From NCBI GenBank assembly GCA_027475525.1, contig JAMWFC010000065.1, positions 66,188-130,187 on the forward strand: a DNA stretch of 64,000 nt, given 5' to 3'. The position numbers and the translations under genes were made by a program. How positions within the stretch are numbered: position 1 is the stretch's first letter; every line of letters starts with the position of its first letter. Below are positions 10,014 to 21,849 of this stretch, in pieces. Under the pieces are notes generated by a model. The model did no database searches, had not been told where the DNA came from, and saw only the letters and a list, made by a program, of their open reading frames with translations. Source of the stretch: Macrolepiota albuminosa (Eukaryota > Basidiomycota > Agaricomycetes > Agaricales > Agaricaceae).

Positions 10014-13000
10014 ATGAGTTGTACGCCTCCGCCGCCTGGTGCTAATCAGTTTACATGTCAATCAGTAGAGTCTTCTAATGTATCGCTCCCTGTTCCTGAT
10101 TCTCTGACTGAAACTGTAAGCACCCCCTCCGACGTACAAAATACCCCCTTGGTCCAAGCCTCAGCTAAGACTTCTTCTCCTCCTTCTCCTGTCCGATGAC
10201 CACATGTCCCAGCTTGGGAACGACGCCTTCCCCGTCACTATGTTGTTGCTTCTACTCCCTCTCCCAACTCTCTGCGTCTGAATGTGGAGATTGAGACAAC
10301 TGACACTCAGCAGACTCGAAGCGTCATAGCTCTCTTGGACAGTGGCGCTACTGGACTCTTCCTAGACACCCATTATGTGGAACAACACTGGCTCACTACC
10401 TGTCCCCTCTCTCACCCTATTCCAGTCTATAACATTGACGGTACGCTCAATGAAGCTGGATCCATCTGCTCAGTGGTGGATTTAGTCCTTTGTTATCAGA
10501 CTCATTCTGAGTGTGCAGTCTTTGCAGTTACCAGCCTAGAAAAGCAGGACATGATACTTGGGTTCTCCTGGCTGCGTGATCACAATCCTGAGATTGACTG
10601 GGCCAAGGGTAAGGTGAGCATGAGCCGCTGCCCTCGACGGTGTTCCACATGTGCCAAGGAAGTTAGAGAGGAGCGCAGAGAGTCAGTCCATGAGCGTGCT
10701 GCTATCTGGGCTTGCCGAGTTGGACACCTCCCCTTTGCAGACCTCGACCTACTGGATCCTCCTCCCTTGGCGTTCCCTTATAGAGAGGCCCTCTATGAGG
10801 ACGTTTGAGGTGTAGTGAGTGAAGCCCAGATGGAAGATGGACGTGAGGGTGAATTTGGAGGTGCTCCTGACCCAGAGTCTCCAGACGAGGCTATCAAGAC
10901 AGGTGATAGGATTTATGCAACTACGTTACGACCTCCACCAACTGTAGCAGAGATCAGAGCTAGCCAAACTACTTCCCAGCGGCTAGCTCAGGCATTTGCT
11001 GCCAACTCTGCTCCTAAGTCGTTCCGAGATGCAGTTCCTCATCACCTGCAAGACTTTGAGGATGTTTTCTCTAAGGCATCATTTGACTCCCTGCCAGAGT
11101 GTAAGCAGTGGGACCATGCAATTGAGCTTACACCCAATGCTGAGCCCTCTAGCTGCAAGGTCTACCCACTCTCTCCCAGAGAACAGGATGAGCTTGATGC
11201 CTTTTTGCAGGAGAATTTAGACTCTGGTCACATCCGTCTCTCAAAGTCTCTGATGGCCTCTCCAGTCTTCTTCATTAAGAAGAAGGATGGATCTCTACGT
11301 CTGGTTCAGGACTACCGAGTCTTGAATGCGATGACTGTGAAGAATCGCTACCCCTTACCACTCATTTCAGAGCTTGTCGACAACCTCCGAGGTGCACACT
11401 ACTTTACCAAGTTGGATGTCCGCTGGGGCTACAACAATGTGCGCATCAAAGAAGGAGATGAGTGGAAGGGAGCATTCCGAACAAATCGTGGACTCTTTGA
11501 ACCTCTGGTAATGTTCTTTGGCCTCACTAATAGCCCTGCCACCTTCCAGACCATGATGAACAACATTTTCTGAGACCTCATAGCGGAAGGTGTTGTGTGC
11601 GTATACCTTGATGATATTCTCATCTATACCAAGACTCTAGAGGAGCATCGTCGGATTACGCGCATCGTACTGGAATGTCTTTGCCAGCACCAGCTCTATC
11701 TTAAGCCAGAGAAGTGCGAGTTTGAGCAGACTAAGGTTGAATATCTTGGACTGATCATCTCTCATGGAATGGCTGAGATGGACCCAGTCAAGGTGGCTGG
11801 TGTAGCGGAGTGGCCAGAGCCTAAGAACAAGAAGGAGGTTCAGGCCTTCCTGGGTTTTACCAACTTCTACTGGAGGTTTATTCAGGATTTCTCACACCAT
11901 GCCCGGCCCCTCTTTGATCTCACCACTAAGGACACTCCTTGGCACTGGGATGCAGCACAGCAGACAGCCTTTGATGCCCTCAAACAGGCAGTCACTTCAA
12001 AGCCTGTCCTTATATTCCCAGATGATGACTCTCCCTTCCGTGTCGAAGCTGATAGCTCAGATTTTGCTACTGGGGCCGTTCTCTCTCAACAGTCAAGGGA
12101 GGATGGTAAGTGGCATCCTGTGGCTTTCTACTCCAAGAGTCTCAATGCCGTGGAGCAAAATTATGAGATCCATGACAAGGAGATGCTAGCTATCATTCGG
12201 TCATTTGAGGAGTGGCGACATTTCCTTGAGGGTGCCAGGCATAAATTTGAGGTGTGGACTGATCACAAGAACTTAGAGTACTTTCGGATGGCCAAGAAAC
12301 TTAACCGCCGACAGGCTCGATGGTCCTTGTATCTGGCCAACTTTGACTTCTCTCTGCATCACAAACCTGGACGGAGCATGGGTAAGCCAGATGCGCTTTC
12401 TAGGCGAGCAGACCATGGTTCAGGAGCTAGTGACAATGACAATATTGTACTTCTGAAGCCAGAACTATTTGCTATTCGTGCTCTAGAAGGTGTGGTTGGC
12501 CAGGGAGTAGAAGTGAGCATCCTTCGAGACATCCGATGAGGTAACCGGGAGGGCGCTCAAGAAGATCTGGTAGCTAAGGCTGCCATGGCCTTGCATGCTC
12601 GAGAGAAAACTGGAGTGAAGTCTGTCCGCACCGACGAGTGGTCTCTGGAGAATGGTCTTCTCACCTTCTGGGGACGCATTTATGTTCCCAACCTGCCAGA
12701 CCTCCGGAGGCGGATTGTGGAGCAGCATCATGACTCTCGAGTTGCAGGACATCCTGGCAGATGGAAGACACTGGAGCTGGTCTCGCAGAATTACTGGTGG
12801 CCTCAAATGTCACGGTATATTGGCTCTTACACCTCCACCTGTGATCTTTGCCTTCGGACTAAGCCTCGTCGTTAGCCTCCTATGGGACAGCTTCATCCAT
12901 TGCCTATCCCAGCTGAGCGTTGGAGTGTGGCCTCGGTAGACTTCATTGTTGAGTTACCTGATTCTCATGGATATGATGCGATCATGGTGGTAGTGGATCT

Positions 13001-14057
13001 CTGTGGCAAGCGTGCTCATTTTATTCCAACACACACTACTTGCTCAGCCATGGGCACAGCCAATCTGTACCGGAAGCATGTCTGGAAGCTCCATGGGTTG
13101 TCAGATGCTTATGTCTCAGACCGCGGACCTCAGTTTGTGGCAGAGTTTACTAGAGAACTGTATCGCCTCCTCCATGTCAAACTCCACACTTCCACAGCCT
13201 ACCACCCCCAGTCTGATGGCCAGACTGAGCGTGTCAACCAGGAGCTAGAACAGTATCTCCAGCTCTTCTGCAATGAACGACAGGATGACTGGGATGATCT
13301 ATTACCAGAGGCAGAGTTCCAGTACAACAACCGTGTACACGCTGCCACCCAGATGTCTCCTTTCCTTCTAGATACTGGTCGACACCCTCGGATGGGATTT
13401 GAGCCTCGTGGACAACCTTCAGAGAATGAAGCTGTCAACGAGTTCATAGATCGGATAAAGGCAGCCCAGGAGGAAGCCAAGGCAGCTTTAGCTAAGGCAA
13501 AGGATAACATGGCCCGCTACTACGATCATGGACGAACTCCAGCCCCCAAGTACAAGCCTGGAGATCGAGTCTACCTGGATGCCTCTGACATTGCCACTAC
13601 CCGACCTTCTCAGAAGCTCTCTCACCGTCGTCTAGGACCCTTTCCTATAGTAAGACAGGTAGGCCCACTTGCCTATCAACTCAAGCTGCCTAGTGGAATG
13701 AGTCGACTCCATCCAGTCTTCAATGTGGTGAAGCTTTCTCCAGCCCCAGAGGATCCAATCCCAGGTCGACGTCCACAGCCACCTCCACCACCAGTTCTGG
13801 TAAACAACCAAGAAGAGTACGAAGTGGAGCGGATCCTAGACAGCCAACTCTTTAGGAATAAGCTTCAGTTTAAGGTCAAGTGGAAGGGCTATGGAATTGA
13901 GGACGTTTCCTGGGAGCCACAAGAGAATGTCCATGCCCCTGCCTTGGTCCGGGAATTCTATCAACAGCATCCCAATGCTCCTCGGGCAATCAGAGGCCTC
14001 TATTCTCTTTCCAAAGTAGACCAGGCCATCCAGAACTACTTCTATCCAGCACGTTGA
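10014..14057 (+). pseudogene. Element 1 pol: protease, RT, RNase H, integrase, chromodomain
   Basis: A single frame apart from in-frame stops at 10197, 10806, 11571, 12537 (TGA) and 12873 (TAG). Protease: ALLDSGATGLFL near 10330. Reverse transcriptase: FFIKKKDGSLRLVQDYR, then FGLTNSPATFQ, then CVYLDDILIY near 11596. RNase H: FRVEADSSDFATGAVLSQ, then YEIHDKEMLAI. Integrase: zinc-binding HHDSRVAGHPGRWKT with CDLC, then catalytic D in ASVDFIVELP, D in YVSDRGPQF and E in QTERVNQELEQ. GPY/F region: HRRLGPFPIVRQVGPLAY. Chromodomain: YEVERILDS, LQFKVKWKGYGIEDVSWEP near 13816-13930. The TGA at 11571 sits where element 5 has Arg (IFRDLI), so decay of CGA is likely. All catalytic motifs are otherwise intact. 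Confidence 0.9.
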
Positions 14058-14066
14058 GACGCCGCA

Positions 14067-14083
14067 CTCTAGAGGGGGGGTGA
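14067..14083 (+). promoter_or_regulatory. Polypurine tract of element 1
   Basis: CTAGAGGGGGGGTGA lies directly before the 3' LTR and is the expected primer site for plus-strand DNA synthesis. Element 2 has a near-identical tract before its 3' LTR. Confidence 0.75.
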
Positions 14084-14601
14084 TGTCAGGGGACTCCTCA
14101 TTCCTTTCTTCTTTCACTCTTTATTTCTTCACTCTCCTTTCATTCACTTCCTTATTTCTTCTATCATTCTCTCATTTTGCTGTTACTACTTTTTCAACAC
14201 TATCTGTTAGTACTATTCTCAACCTTTGAGGTGCTCTGGTTCTTTAGCTATCACTCAGACAAGTGTGGGCCCTTCAGCACTGCTCCAGGCTGCTTAGATA
14301 AGCCGGAGTTTGCCTTTCTGACTTCTAAAGTCCGGAGTTTTCCTCCCTTGTTTGCACACTTGTTTGGTTAGTCAATTTTCGAGTTTTTAAGGTTTTGTTG
14401 TACTGTACAGTTGTTTCCCATGCTTCAGAGGCCCCAGAAGCGTCCAACCTGGCATAGGGAATCTCCAGACTTGTTCTCTTTGGATCTCCCTCTGCCAGGT
14501 GAGTAGCTACCTTGATATTGTCAGTATATATTCTAATACACTTTGGATCTCCCTCTGCCAGTTGTGTGACTGAGCCACAGCCTCTAGAGGTCGCCCTTAC
14601 A
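14084..14601 (+). repeat. Element 1 3' LTR (LTR-A)
   Basis: 518 bp, flanked on the right by CATTC (14602-14606). The two differences from the 5' LTR that I see are near the end (AGTTGTG against AGCTGTG, and TCGCCC against TCACCC); both are transitions. Confidence 0.93.
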
Positions 14602-16581
14602 CATTCACACTAGGGTACAGAGACCTCAACACTTGTAAGTCTCTGGCCACATAGACCACTTCTGGCCTATTCCCTGGTGAAAGCTGTTCCAAGAAGGTAG
14701 CCACACAGTCCTCATAAACCACTGATCCCTTTGGAATTCCATTCTCTTCACTCTGAGAGATATGGTACCCTGGTTGAGGCAAGTCATCTATATTAACCTG
14801 GCTCATTACAGGAGCACTTCTATCCTCTTGTACAAAGACCTTGGCTGCTGTCCACTTGGTAGCACCTTCCCTCCTTCTCCAAGTCTTCTCCAGGGCCTCC
14901 TGTAAGGCTGGCACCTTCAACAATTCCCTTGTAGAAATTGTCACCTCATTATCCAATATTTTACTGACTATCTCATCCTCCTTCCTTTGCCATACTCTGG
15001 GTTGATACAGTTCTTTCTTGTCATTTTGAAATTCTACTATTTTCTCTCCATTGACAGCAGGTACCTGCTCAAAGGTCAGGTTCCCTTTGCCTACTTCTAT
15101 AACTCCCCTTTGCCTTTTCAGATCACTCTCAGGTGGTGGTGGTGTCCTCAATTCAGGCTGGACCCTTCCATCTGCCACCATCCTTGAGTTCTCTAAAAAC
15201 CCTCCTGCTTCTGATGCTGAGTGCCCTTCTCATAAGTTTGAGTCCTGGTAGTTATCAGACTGGACACCAAGTTCTGCAGTTCCTCTATCTTTTTCTCTGA
15301 GTCCTCCCTCTCTTTGGGCACTGCCTGCACATAGGTAGCCACACTAGGCACCACAGTGACTGGCTCTTCCACTCAGCCATAGAAGGCAGTAGCCTTAGGA
15401 TCCATGATAGCATTGACCCTCTCTTTGGAAGACACATTAGGTGGACTCCTGGAAATGGGATCCCCAGAAGGTAGCCTAGGCCTGCCTTCAAAGAGGATGA
15501 GCTTGCCTTCTTGGAATTGAGTAATGAGATATTCACAATCATTGGTTCTGTGTCCCAACTCCCAACAATGATAACAGTTTATTCACTGAACTGTTGCCTC
15601 CTGGAAACCAGACAGTCTGTAAGGCCTGAATAGGCATCTCCATTCTAGTCTGCAGACCTCCCTGCATAGGAACCTGGCTCTTTGCCTTCCACTCATTGTT
15701 CATTGTCTGCATGAACCCCCTCAGACTGCTCATTTCCTTTCCCAGGCCCATGACTCCATCCTGGAGGTTGGCTAACCTCCCCTCAGTCTCCAAATCTGGC
15801 TCTTGCTTGACTTTGATCACCCATGAGACCTTCTCCTGTGGACTGTCATTGTCCCAGAATGAGGTTCCAGAATCAACCAAAATAGCCACTACATTGATGA
15901 TTTCCTTCAGATCATATCTATCATTCTTGTGTCTCCTCCTAGTTATGTCACTATAATGACCATATTTTTGCAAGGCCTGAGCCAGAATAAGTTCCTGAAG
16001 GCTGGGGTGAAGCACTTAGCAAACTTCTCAACCAGTGCCCCATTCCCAAGCATCCCCTTCAACTTCTTGGCTTCAGCATGAAACTTCCTGACCAGTGCAT
16101 AGATCTCTTCTGTGTTATTCTGTTCTAACCTTGCATGCTCTCTATAGATCCTGTCAAGTACTGCCACACTTTTTTCATCAGAGATGGCCTCTGAGTAGGA
16201 ATCTTGGACCTTCTTAACAAAGACCTTCCAACTTGACCCATCACTAAAACTATCCAATTTCCTCCACTCACTGTCTGTCTCTGCATCCACATACTCTGTC
16301 ACCCTCTCCTTCTTCTCCTCATCATCACTAATTCCTGCAGCCTTGAAGAGGTTCTCCATCTTCCTGAGGAAGCGCCTGACTTCAGTGGGCTGTGTGTGAG
16401 TGAACCTAGGTGCATCTCTGCTGGTAGACAGAGGCAATTTTTGTCTTGTAACTTCTGGCATATTTGATAGATTGGTACTTGTAATTTTGATTGTTTTGGA
16501 TATTGGCTTTCTGCTTGATCTCAAGACTTGTTCAGGGTCCCCAGCACTATTGAGTGCAGTGGTTTTGCTGCTCCTGGTAGT
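14602..16581 (-). pseudogene. Element 6 gag/protease gene, upstream part
   Basis: Minus-strand coding runs from about 16581 to 14602 with several interruptions. The N-terminal part reads PRFTHTQPTEVRRFLRKMEN and DDEEKKERVTEYVD, followed by a region (LYREHARLE-like, FHAEAKKLKGM) typical of retrotransposon gag. A middle segment is coiled-coil-like (GKEMSSLRGFMQTMNNEWK). The C-terminal part (ERVARDLQVLRSLYPSVN-like) leads straight into the protease relic at 8107. The gene is split twice, by element 1 at its protease end and by a solo LTR-A at 16582-17098 near its start. Its N-terminus continues at 17099-17210 on the same strand. Confidence 0.7.
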
Positions 16582-17098
16582 TGTCAGGGGACTCCTCATT
16601 TCTTCCTTTTCTCACTCCTTATTTCTTCACTCCCTTCATTCATTCTCTTATTTCTTCTGACGTTATTTCATTTTACTGTTTCTATTCTTTCAACACTATC
16701 TGTTAGTACTACTCTCAGCCCTTGAGATGCTCTGGTTCTTTAGCTACCATTCAGACAAGTGTGGGCCCTTCAGCACTGCTTCCAGACTGCTTATATAAGC
16801 CGGAGTTTGCCTTTCTGACTTCTAAAGTCCGGAGTTTTCCTGCCTTGTTTGCACAGTTGTTTGGTTAGTCAATTTTCGAGTTTTTAAGGTTTTGTTGTAC
16901 TGTACAGTTGTTTCCCACACTTCAGAAGCCCCAGAAGCATCCAACCTGGCATAGGAAATCCCTAGACTTGTTCTCTTTGGATCTCCCTCTGCTAGGTGAG
17001 TAGTTATTATGATATTGTCAGTACATACTCTAATACACTTTGGATCTCCCTCTGCTAGCTGTGTGACTGAGCCACAGTCTCTAGAGGTCACCCTTACA
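16582..17098 (+). mobile_element. Solo LTR-A with target-site duplication GTAGT
   Basis: Starts TGTCAGGGGACTCC and ends CACCCTTACA, 517 bp. GTAGT occurs at 16577-16581 and again at 17099-17103. It interrupts the element 6 gag gene. A solo LTR flanked by a clean duplication implies recombination between two LTRs after a full insertion. Confidence 0.93.
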
Positions 17099-17210
17099 GT
17101 AGTAGGCTTGTGTGCTGGCTCCTTGGGACTGATCTTTTGCTTGGGCACTGTCCTCTTTAGCTTCTCTGGGGTAGATCCTCTTGGTGCAAATGAAATCTTG
17201 AATTAAGCTT
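17099..17210 (-). pseudogene. Element 6 gag N-terminal fragment
   Basis: The minus strand reads FAPRGSTPEKLKRTVPKQ and then KISPKEPAHKPTT, ending at the solo LTR-A. The frame resumes at 16581 on the other side. The short basic N-terminus fits a gag start, but I cannot fix the initiating Met. Confidence 0.5.
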
Positions 17211-17309
17211 GAGGTGAACCTGACTTGCTGGTCTACAAAAATGAACTTGATGACAGTGTTTCTTGTTGATAAACTTTCTAAGCCAAAGCCCCTTGCAGTG
17301 GGCTCCAGA

Positions 17310-17873
17310 TGTAGTAATTGGTTGCAAGTAGTACTGATAGTTCTGGGGCTTTCTTGAAGTCTTAGAAAGTTGCCTCTAATTCACACTGGTACTTGATGAT
17401 AAAACTTGATGTATTGAGTGCTTCACAGAATATCAAATATCCTGCAATGCAGGAGTTTCAATAAACTCTGGCCTAAGTGATTCACTCTCTGAGAACCACC
17501 AAGCCTTTGCCCCATTCATCTCTTTTGACATCCCTCCATGCTTCTTTCCCTTTCCCCTTTCAGTCATGTCAAATTGGGCATTGTGAGATCAGATCTTGAT
17601 CTAGATCATCATAATTTGATCCCATTTTGTCACCTCTGCCAGCTCCCATGCTTCCTCTCCCCATAACAGTGGTTGGACTATTGTTGAGTTGATAGCTTGA
17701 GCTGGTCCCTGCTCTTTGTTCTGTACTGTTTGTGTATTTATTGGGGTGTTTTTGGAGATATAATTTGTTGAGACTGCTACCAGGAGGCTTACAGTTTTCA
17801 GCCTTATGATTAAATGTTTATTTTGACTTCTGGTGCATGTTGTGTCCCTGATTGCTGGTATAGCATCATATCA
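17310..17873 (+). mobile_element. LTR-B copy 1
   Basis: Starts TGTAGTAATTGG and ends CATCATATCA. It shares an ordered set of blocks with 29249-30314 and 40302-41160: GTTGCAAGTAGTACTGATAG, GAGTGCTTCACAGAATATC, CAGTGGTTGGACTATTG, GACTGCTACCAGGAGGCTTA. It is shorter than the others, lacking about 300 bp internally. No flanking duplication is seen. Confidence 0.75.
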
Positions 17874-17889
17874 TCACACAAGAAGCTCA

Positions 17890-20800
17890 TAACCAATGGT
17901 TACATTTTTTTAAATCTTCTGCTATTGGCTTTAAACTCTAGGCTTGTTACTGACTAAGCAACTCATCAAAAAACTCTTGATTTCTGTTGGCATCATGTTA
18001 AAAATGTGCTTCCATGACTAGCTCTCTTAATCCAGACCCTCCTTTCCCAGTCTCAGATACATGTGACCCGCCTGTGTCTCAAGCTGTGAAGATGCAAACT
18101 GCATCTACTTATTAGCCCCCATCAAAGTGGGATGAAAAGATATCTCGCAATGTTAGTGCAAGCTTTGGAATGCCAGGTGGGCTATTCATATCATGGATAA
18201 TGTGCATTGTATGGAGAGGAGAGATCTGCAGTCTCAGAAGTGTCACTACCAGCAAGCCAAATGCCTTTATTAATGTACCTGGTATTATCTGAGAGCTCAT
18301 TAGCTCAGTTTAAAGGTTAACCAGACCTTACACAGTATTTGGAGCTGGTGCAAGGCAGCACTTTCACACACAGCATCCCATTCTGGACTGTGCCAACTGA
18401 GTGGCATTTGGAGTATGTGGTGGACACTGCCACTGAACCAGGACAGTCGTCATCAACAACACATGCACCACAGCAAGGACCAGCTATAAGGGTCAGCAGG
18501 GAGGAAAATAATGTTGTATGGCTAGGAAAGGTGCCCTTGGTGCCTAGAAATCAGAAGTTGCATGAAGGAGTTGGCAAACAGTCACAGGTGAGGCATGAAG
18601 GCCTCAGAAGAGTTCTGGACTTAAAGTCTGAACTGGATTCCTCAAACAATGAGGAAAGTAAGAGGTCGCATTTGACCCTGTCTATCCAGTTACAGCTGGT
18701 GTTGGACCAATATCCATCAGTAGCTAAAGAATTGACCTGAAAGTGTCTGCAGCTTTATGTCATAAAGCATTTACAGTTACTGGCTGCTAGGAAATAAAAA
18801 TAAAGACATTAGGGATGCAGACCAAGGAATATGTGGATATAGCAAATTTTGATTGCTACAATATAATTATTGGTATGCCATTTATGCGTAAGAATAAGGT
18901 GTTCCTGGACTTTGTGAACAACATGGTCATTGTGAATAGTAAGCTTATGAAGATGGAGAAGGTCATGTTAAGCAACATGGACAATTGCTTGTGGTGCTAT
19001 CATGCAACAGAGAAGTGTTGTGACAAACATGACTGACTAGATAATCATAAGAGTGATTGTGCAGCAGGTAGAAGACAAGCAAGTTCTATTGAAGAGCCTG
19101 CCAGCAGATTCGCTGGCTATTCCAATGTCTGAAGAAAAGTTTCATGGAACTTTGAAGAAAAAGAAGTACTCAGATGTGGTTGGGTATAAATGTGAAAAGC
19201 CTAATCAGGCTAGACAGAATAAGCATGATAAACACATGGTGGAGTTGCTGAAATGCCAGCCAACTAGCTCTTGAGTAAAGATGGAGGATCTTGTCAACGA
19301 TAAAGTATATAGCATGAGGGGAACTGCGGGAAGCATAAGGTCACTAAGAGATTGACCAGTGCCTCAGCCAAGAGTGCAATAGGCATACAACCCATGAGTG
19401 CCATGAGAATGGGATAAGTTGGTAGCATCAATGGTAATGCATACTATAGAAAGTGTGCAGTCAACCCAAACAGGAGAGGTATACTATCATGCATGAGAGG
19501 ACAAGATTTCTAAAGCATTGGATGTCGTATTTGATGGGGTTTTGCTGAAAGCAAAAAATGTGCAATCATTGTCAAACATGACAAGAGTAGCAAGAGTGCA
19601 ACCAGTTATAAGATTGAATCTGAAAGATTTCACAGAAGAGCATGTTCATGCCTTACAGGAGTGATTCAAATCAAAGGTTCAGCTGCATGTAGCACACATC
19701 CTGAAGGGGAAAGATAAGGCTATGAGCCTTACAAAGGAAGATATTCCTTGATTGTGCCAGCAATGGCAACATGAGTTTGCTGATATTGTCAACAGGATGA
19801 AGGAGGAGCTTCCCCCATAAAGGGAGGTGAATCATGAGATTAATCTCATTAACAAGAATAAGCAGTACAAATACCACATGCCTTACTGTCTATAAGTACT
19901 GCAGGATCAGCTTTGCAAAAAAATAAACAGGTATATAAATGCAAAGTGATAGGAACTATGACCAGCAGTACAAGCTGCACCCCTACTCTGTATTTCCAAG
20001 AAGGACGGAACATTACAAACTGCATTGAATGTGTGACAGTGCAACAATAATATAGTTAAGAATGTAACTCCTCTTTTGGATCAGAAAGTCATAGATGAAG
20101 ATGTCACTAAAGTGAAGTATAGGTTGAAAATTGACCTAATGGACACATACAAACAGATTTGCATACATAAAGAAGATATACAAAAGATACTGTTTTTGTC
20201 CCTAATGGGGACATTTGTGAGCAATATAATGCAAATCGGCTACTGCAACATGCCAGCAATATTCCAGAGGTGTATGATCTCTATCTTCTGAGACATGATT
20301 GAGAAGTTTATGCATGTCTACTTAGACAATATATTTATATTTTTAGACTCCATTAAGAAGCATGAGCAGTACTTACAAGTTGTATTTGAATGACTTCATA
20401 AGGCAAGCCTCTATATCAAATAGAAAAAGTGTGAGTTATACACACCCAGTATAGACTATCTTAGTCATGTCATTGATAAGAAGGGCATACACCTAAACAT
20501 AAATAAACTCAATTGAATTTGAGAGTGGCATACTCTACACACATATAATGATATCCAGCATTTTATTGGATTAGTAAATTATCTTGGTAATTTTTTGCCA
20601 GACATCACGGCATATACTGAGCCACTGATGGCCATAATTCAGAATGGGTCCCTATTTCACTAGAGACTACTGCATCAATGGTGCTTCAAGATGATTAAGT
20701 AAGTGTATTTGTACAAAAACACCTTTTATTTTGCCAATTGACCCACACATCAATGAGCCTATTTGGCTCATATGTGATGTGTTGAAAACAGGTCAGAGCC

Positions 20801-21250
20801 ATGTTTAGCCAAGGCAAAATATGGCAAACTTGCTGACTAGCAGAATTTATGTCCTGAAAGTTCACTGCTGCACAGCAGAACTATGCAATACATAAGTTAG
20901 AAACACTTGCTATCTTAGAAGCTCTCCTAAAATGGGAGAATAAACTAACGGGATATAAGTCACAGATCACAAAGTGCTTGAGTTTTTCAAGATTCAAATG
21001 CACCTATCACCATGACAACATCACTGAATTGACTACATATTATGATATCAGTTCAATATCACCTATATAAAAGGTGAACTGAACAAGGTCGCCAATTGTA
21101 GACTATTAATATCAATGATCTAAAATAAAGCACTCTTCTATTGGCACTCCATTCATCAGCAGTGTTTTGACAATGATAAAACAAATATGCAATTGAATGC
21201 TAGTTATTTGTCCAATTGACTCATACTGAGAGGAGCCCATTTTGCTCATT
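17890..21250 (+). pseudogene. Element 3: decayed gypsy protease-RT-RNase H
   Basis: Plus-strand fragments in order: a gag/protease stretch (18339-18740); the protease end YVDIANFDCYNIIIGMPFM (about 18832-18890), which closely matches element 4; reverse transcriptase YRLKIDLMDTYKQICI and YCNMPAIFQRCMISIF (20120-20290) followed by VYLDNIFIF near 20310; and RNase H FTAAQQNYAIHKLETLAIL near 20870-20920. The RT box reads YLDN, so the second catalytic Asp is lost. Many TGA/TAG stops are present. The integrase is missing and the copy ends just before LTR-C. It converges with element 4, its relative on the other strand. Confidence 0.75.
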
Positions 21251-21843
21251 TGTAATACCCCAGAAACTGAAGTTGTGTAACCTGAGGGTATAAGCTAGAA
21301 CTATCTTGTGTATATTACACAATACTGAATCAGACTGCAATAATAGAATAACTAGTACTTAGCATAAATACAAAATGTTATCTTATATAATCTTTTACAT
21401 CTGAAATAACAGTATTAATTAATGTGATGATCTATTATATATCTTCAATAAGATCAATTACTCAGTCTAATTAAAGGATATAGCATGTGAAATGTACAAA
21501 AATACATAGTAAAATGGCACTATTGGCACACAGTCCAGATTATAGACACAAGCTAGATGAATATTAGTAAACAAGTATATATTGTAGACACTTGTGACTG
21601 GTGTTGAAGTTACTCATGACTTGAGGATTTTCATATATGTGCATAGGAAAAATAAGACAAGAGAAAGTATATAATTGGCTATAAACAAAATATATATATA
21701 TACATGCCTATACTGTGACTGCATGTCAGGATCTGAAACTTAAGCAATACTCAACATTATTTAAAATAAATGTAGGTATACTCTTTTAGACTATTTGGAT
21801 CTTGCTTATCTCCATCATCATTGCCTCTTTCTCTAGTGTGACA
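21251..21843. mobile_element. LTR-C
   Basis: Starts TGTAATACCCCAG and ends CTAGTGTGACA, about 593 bp, with TG...CA ends. It lies between two converging members of one gypsy family, so it could be the 3' LTR of either. On the minus strand it follows the extra gene of element 4, and the same arrangement at 6244-7395 favours element 4. Confidence 0.6.
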
Positions 21844-21849
21844 TTAATT

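Larger units (their letters stand above)
8108..14601 (+). mobile_element. Element 1: Ty3/gypsy chromodomain retrotransposon, nearly complete
   Basis: The LTRs are 518 bp at each end (8108-8625 and 14084-14601), start TGTCAGGGG and end CTTACA, and differ at two positions that I can see. The target-site duplication is CATTC at 8103-8107 and 14602-14606. The order inside is gag, protease, reverse transcriptase, RNase H, integrase, chromodomain, polypurine tract. The polyprotein has about seven premature stops, so this copy cannot make its own enzymes without suppression. It is inserted in the gag/protease gene of element 6. Element 5 (33.0-38.4 kb) is an older, truncated relative on the other strand, and LTR-A solos are scattered through the window. 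Confidence 0.93.

Noticed and set aside
9337..12539. TGA read as Trp (altered code) in element 1
   Set aside because: Where a homologous codon is visible it is Arg or Gln (AGA, CAA), not Trp, which points to decay of CGA.
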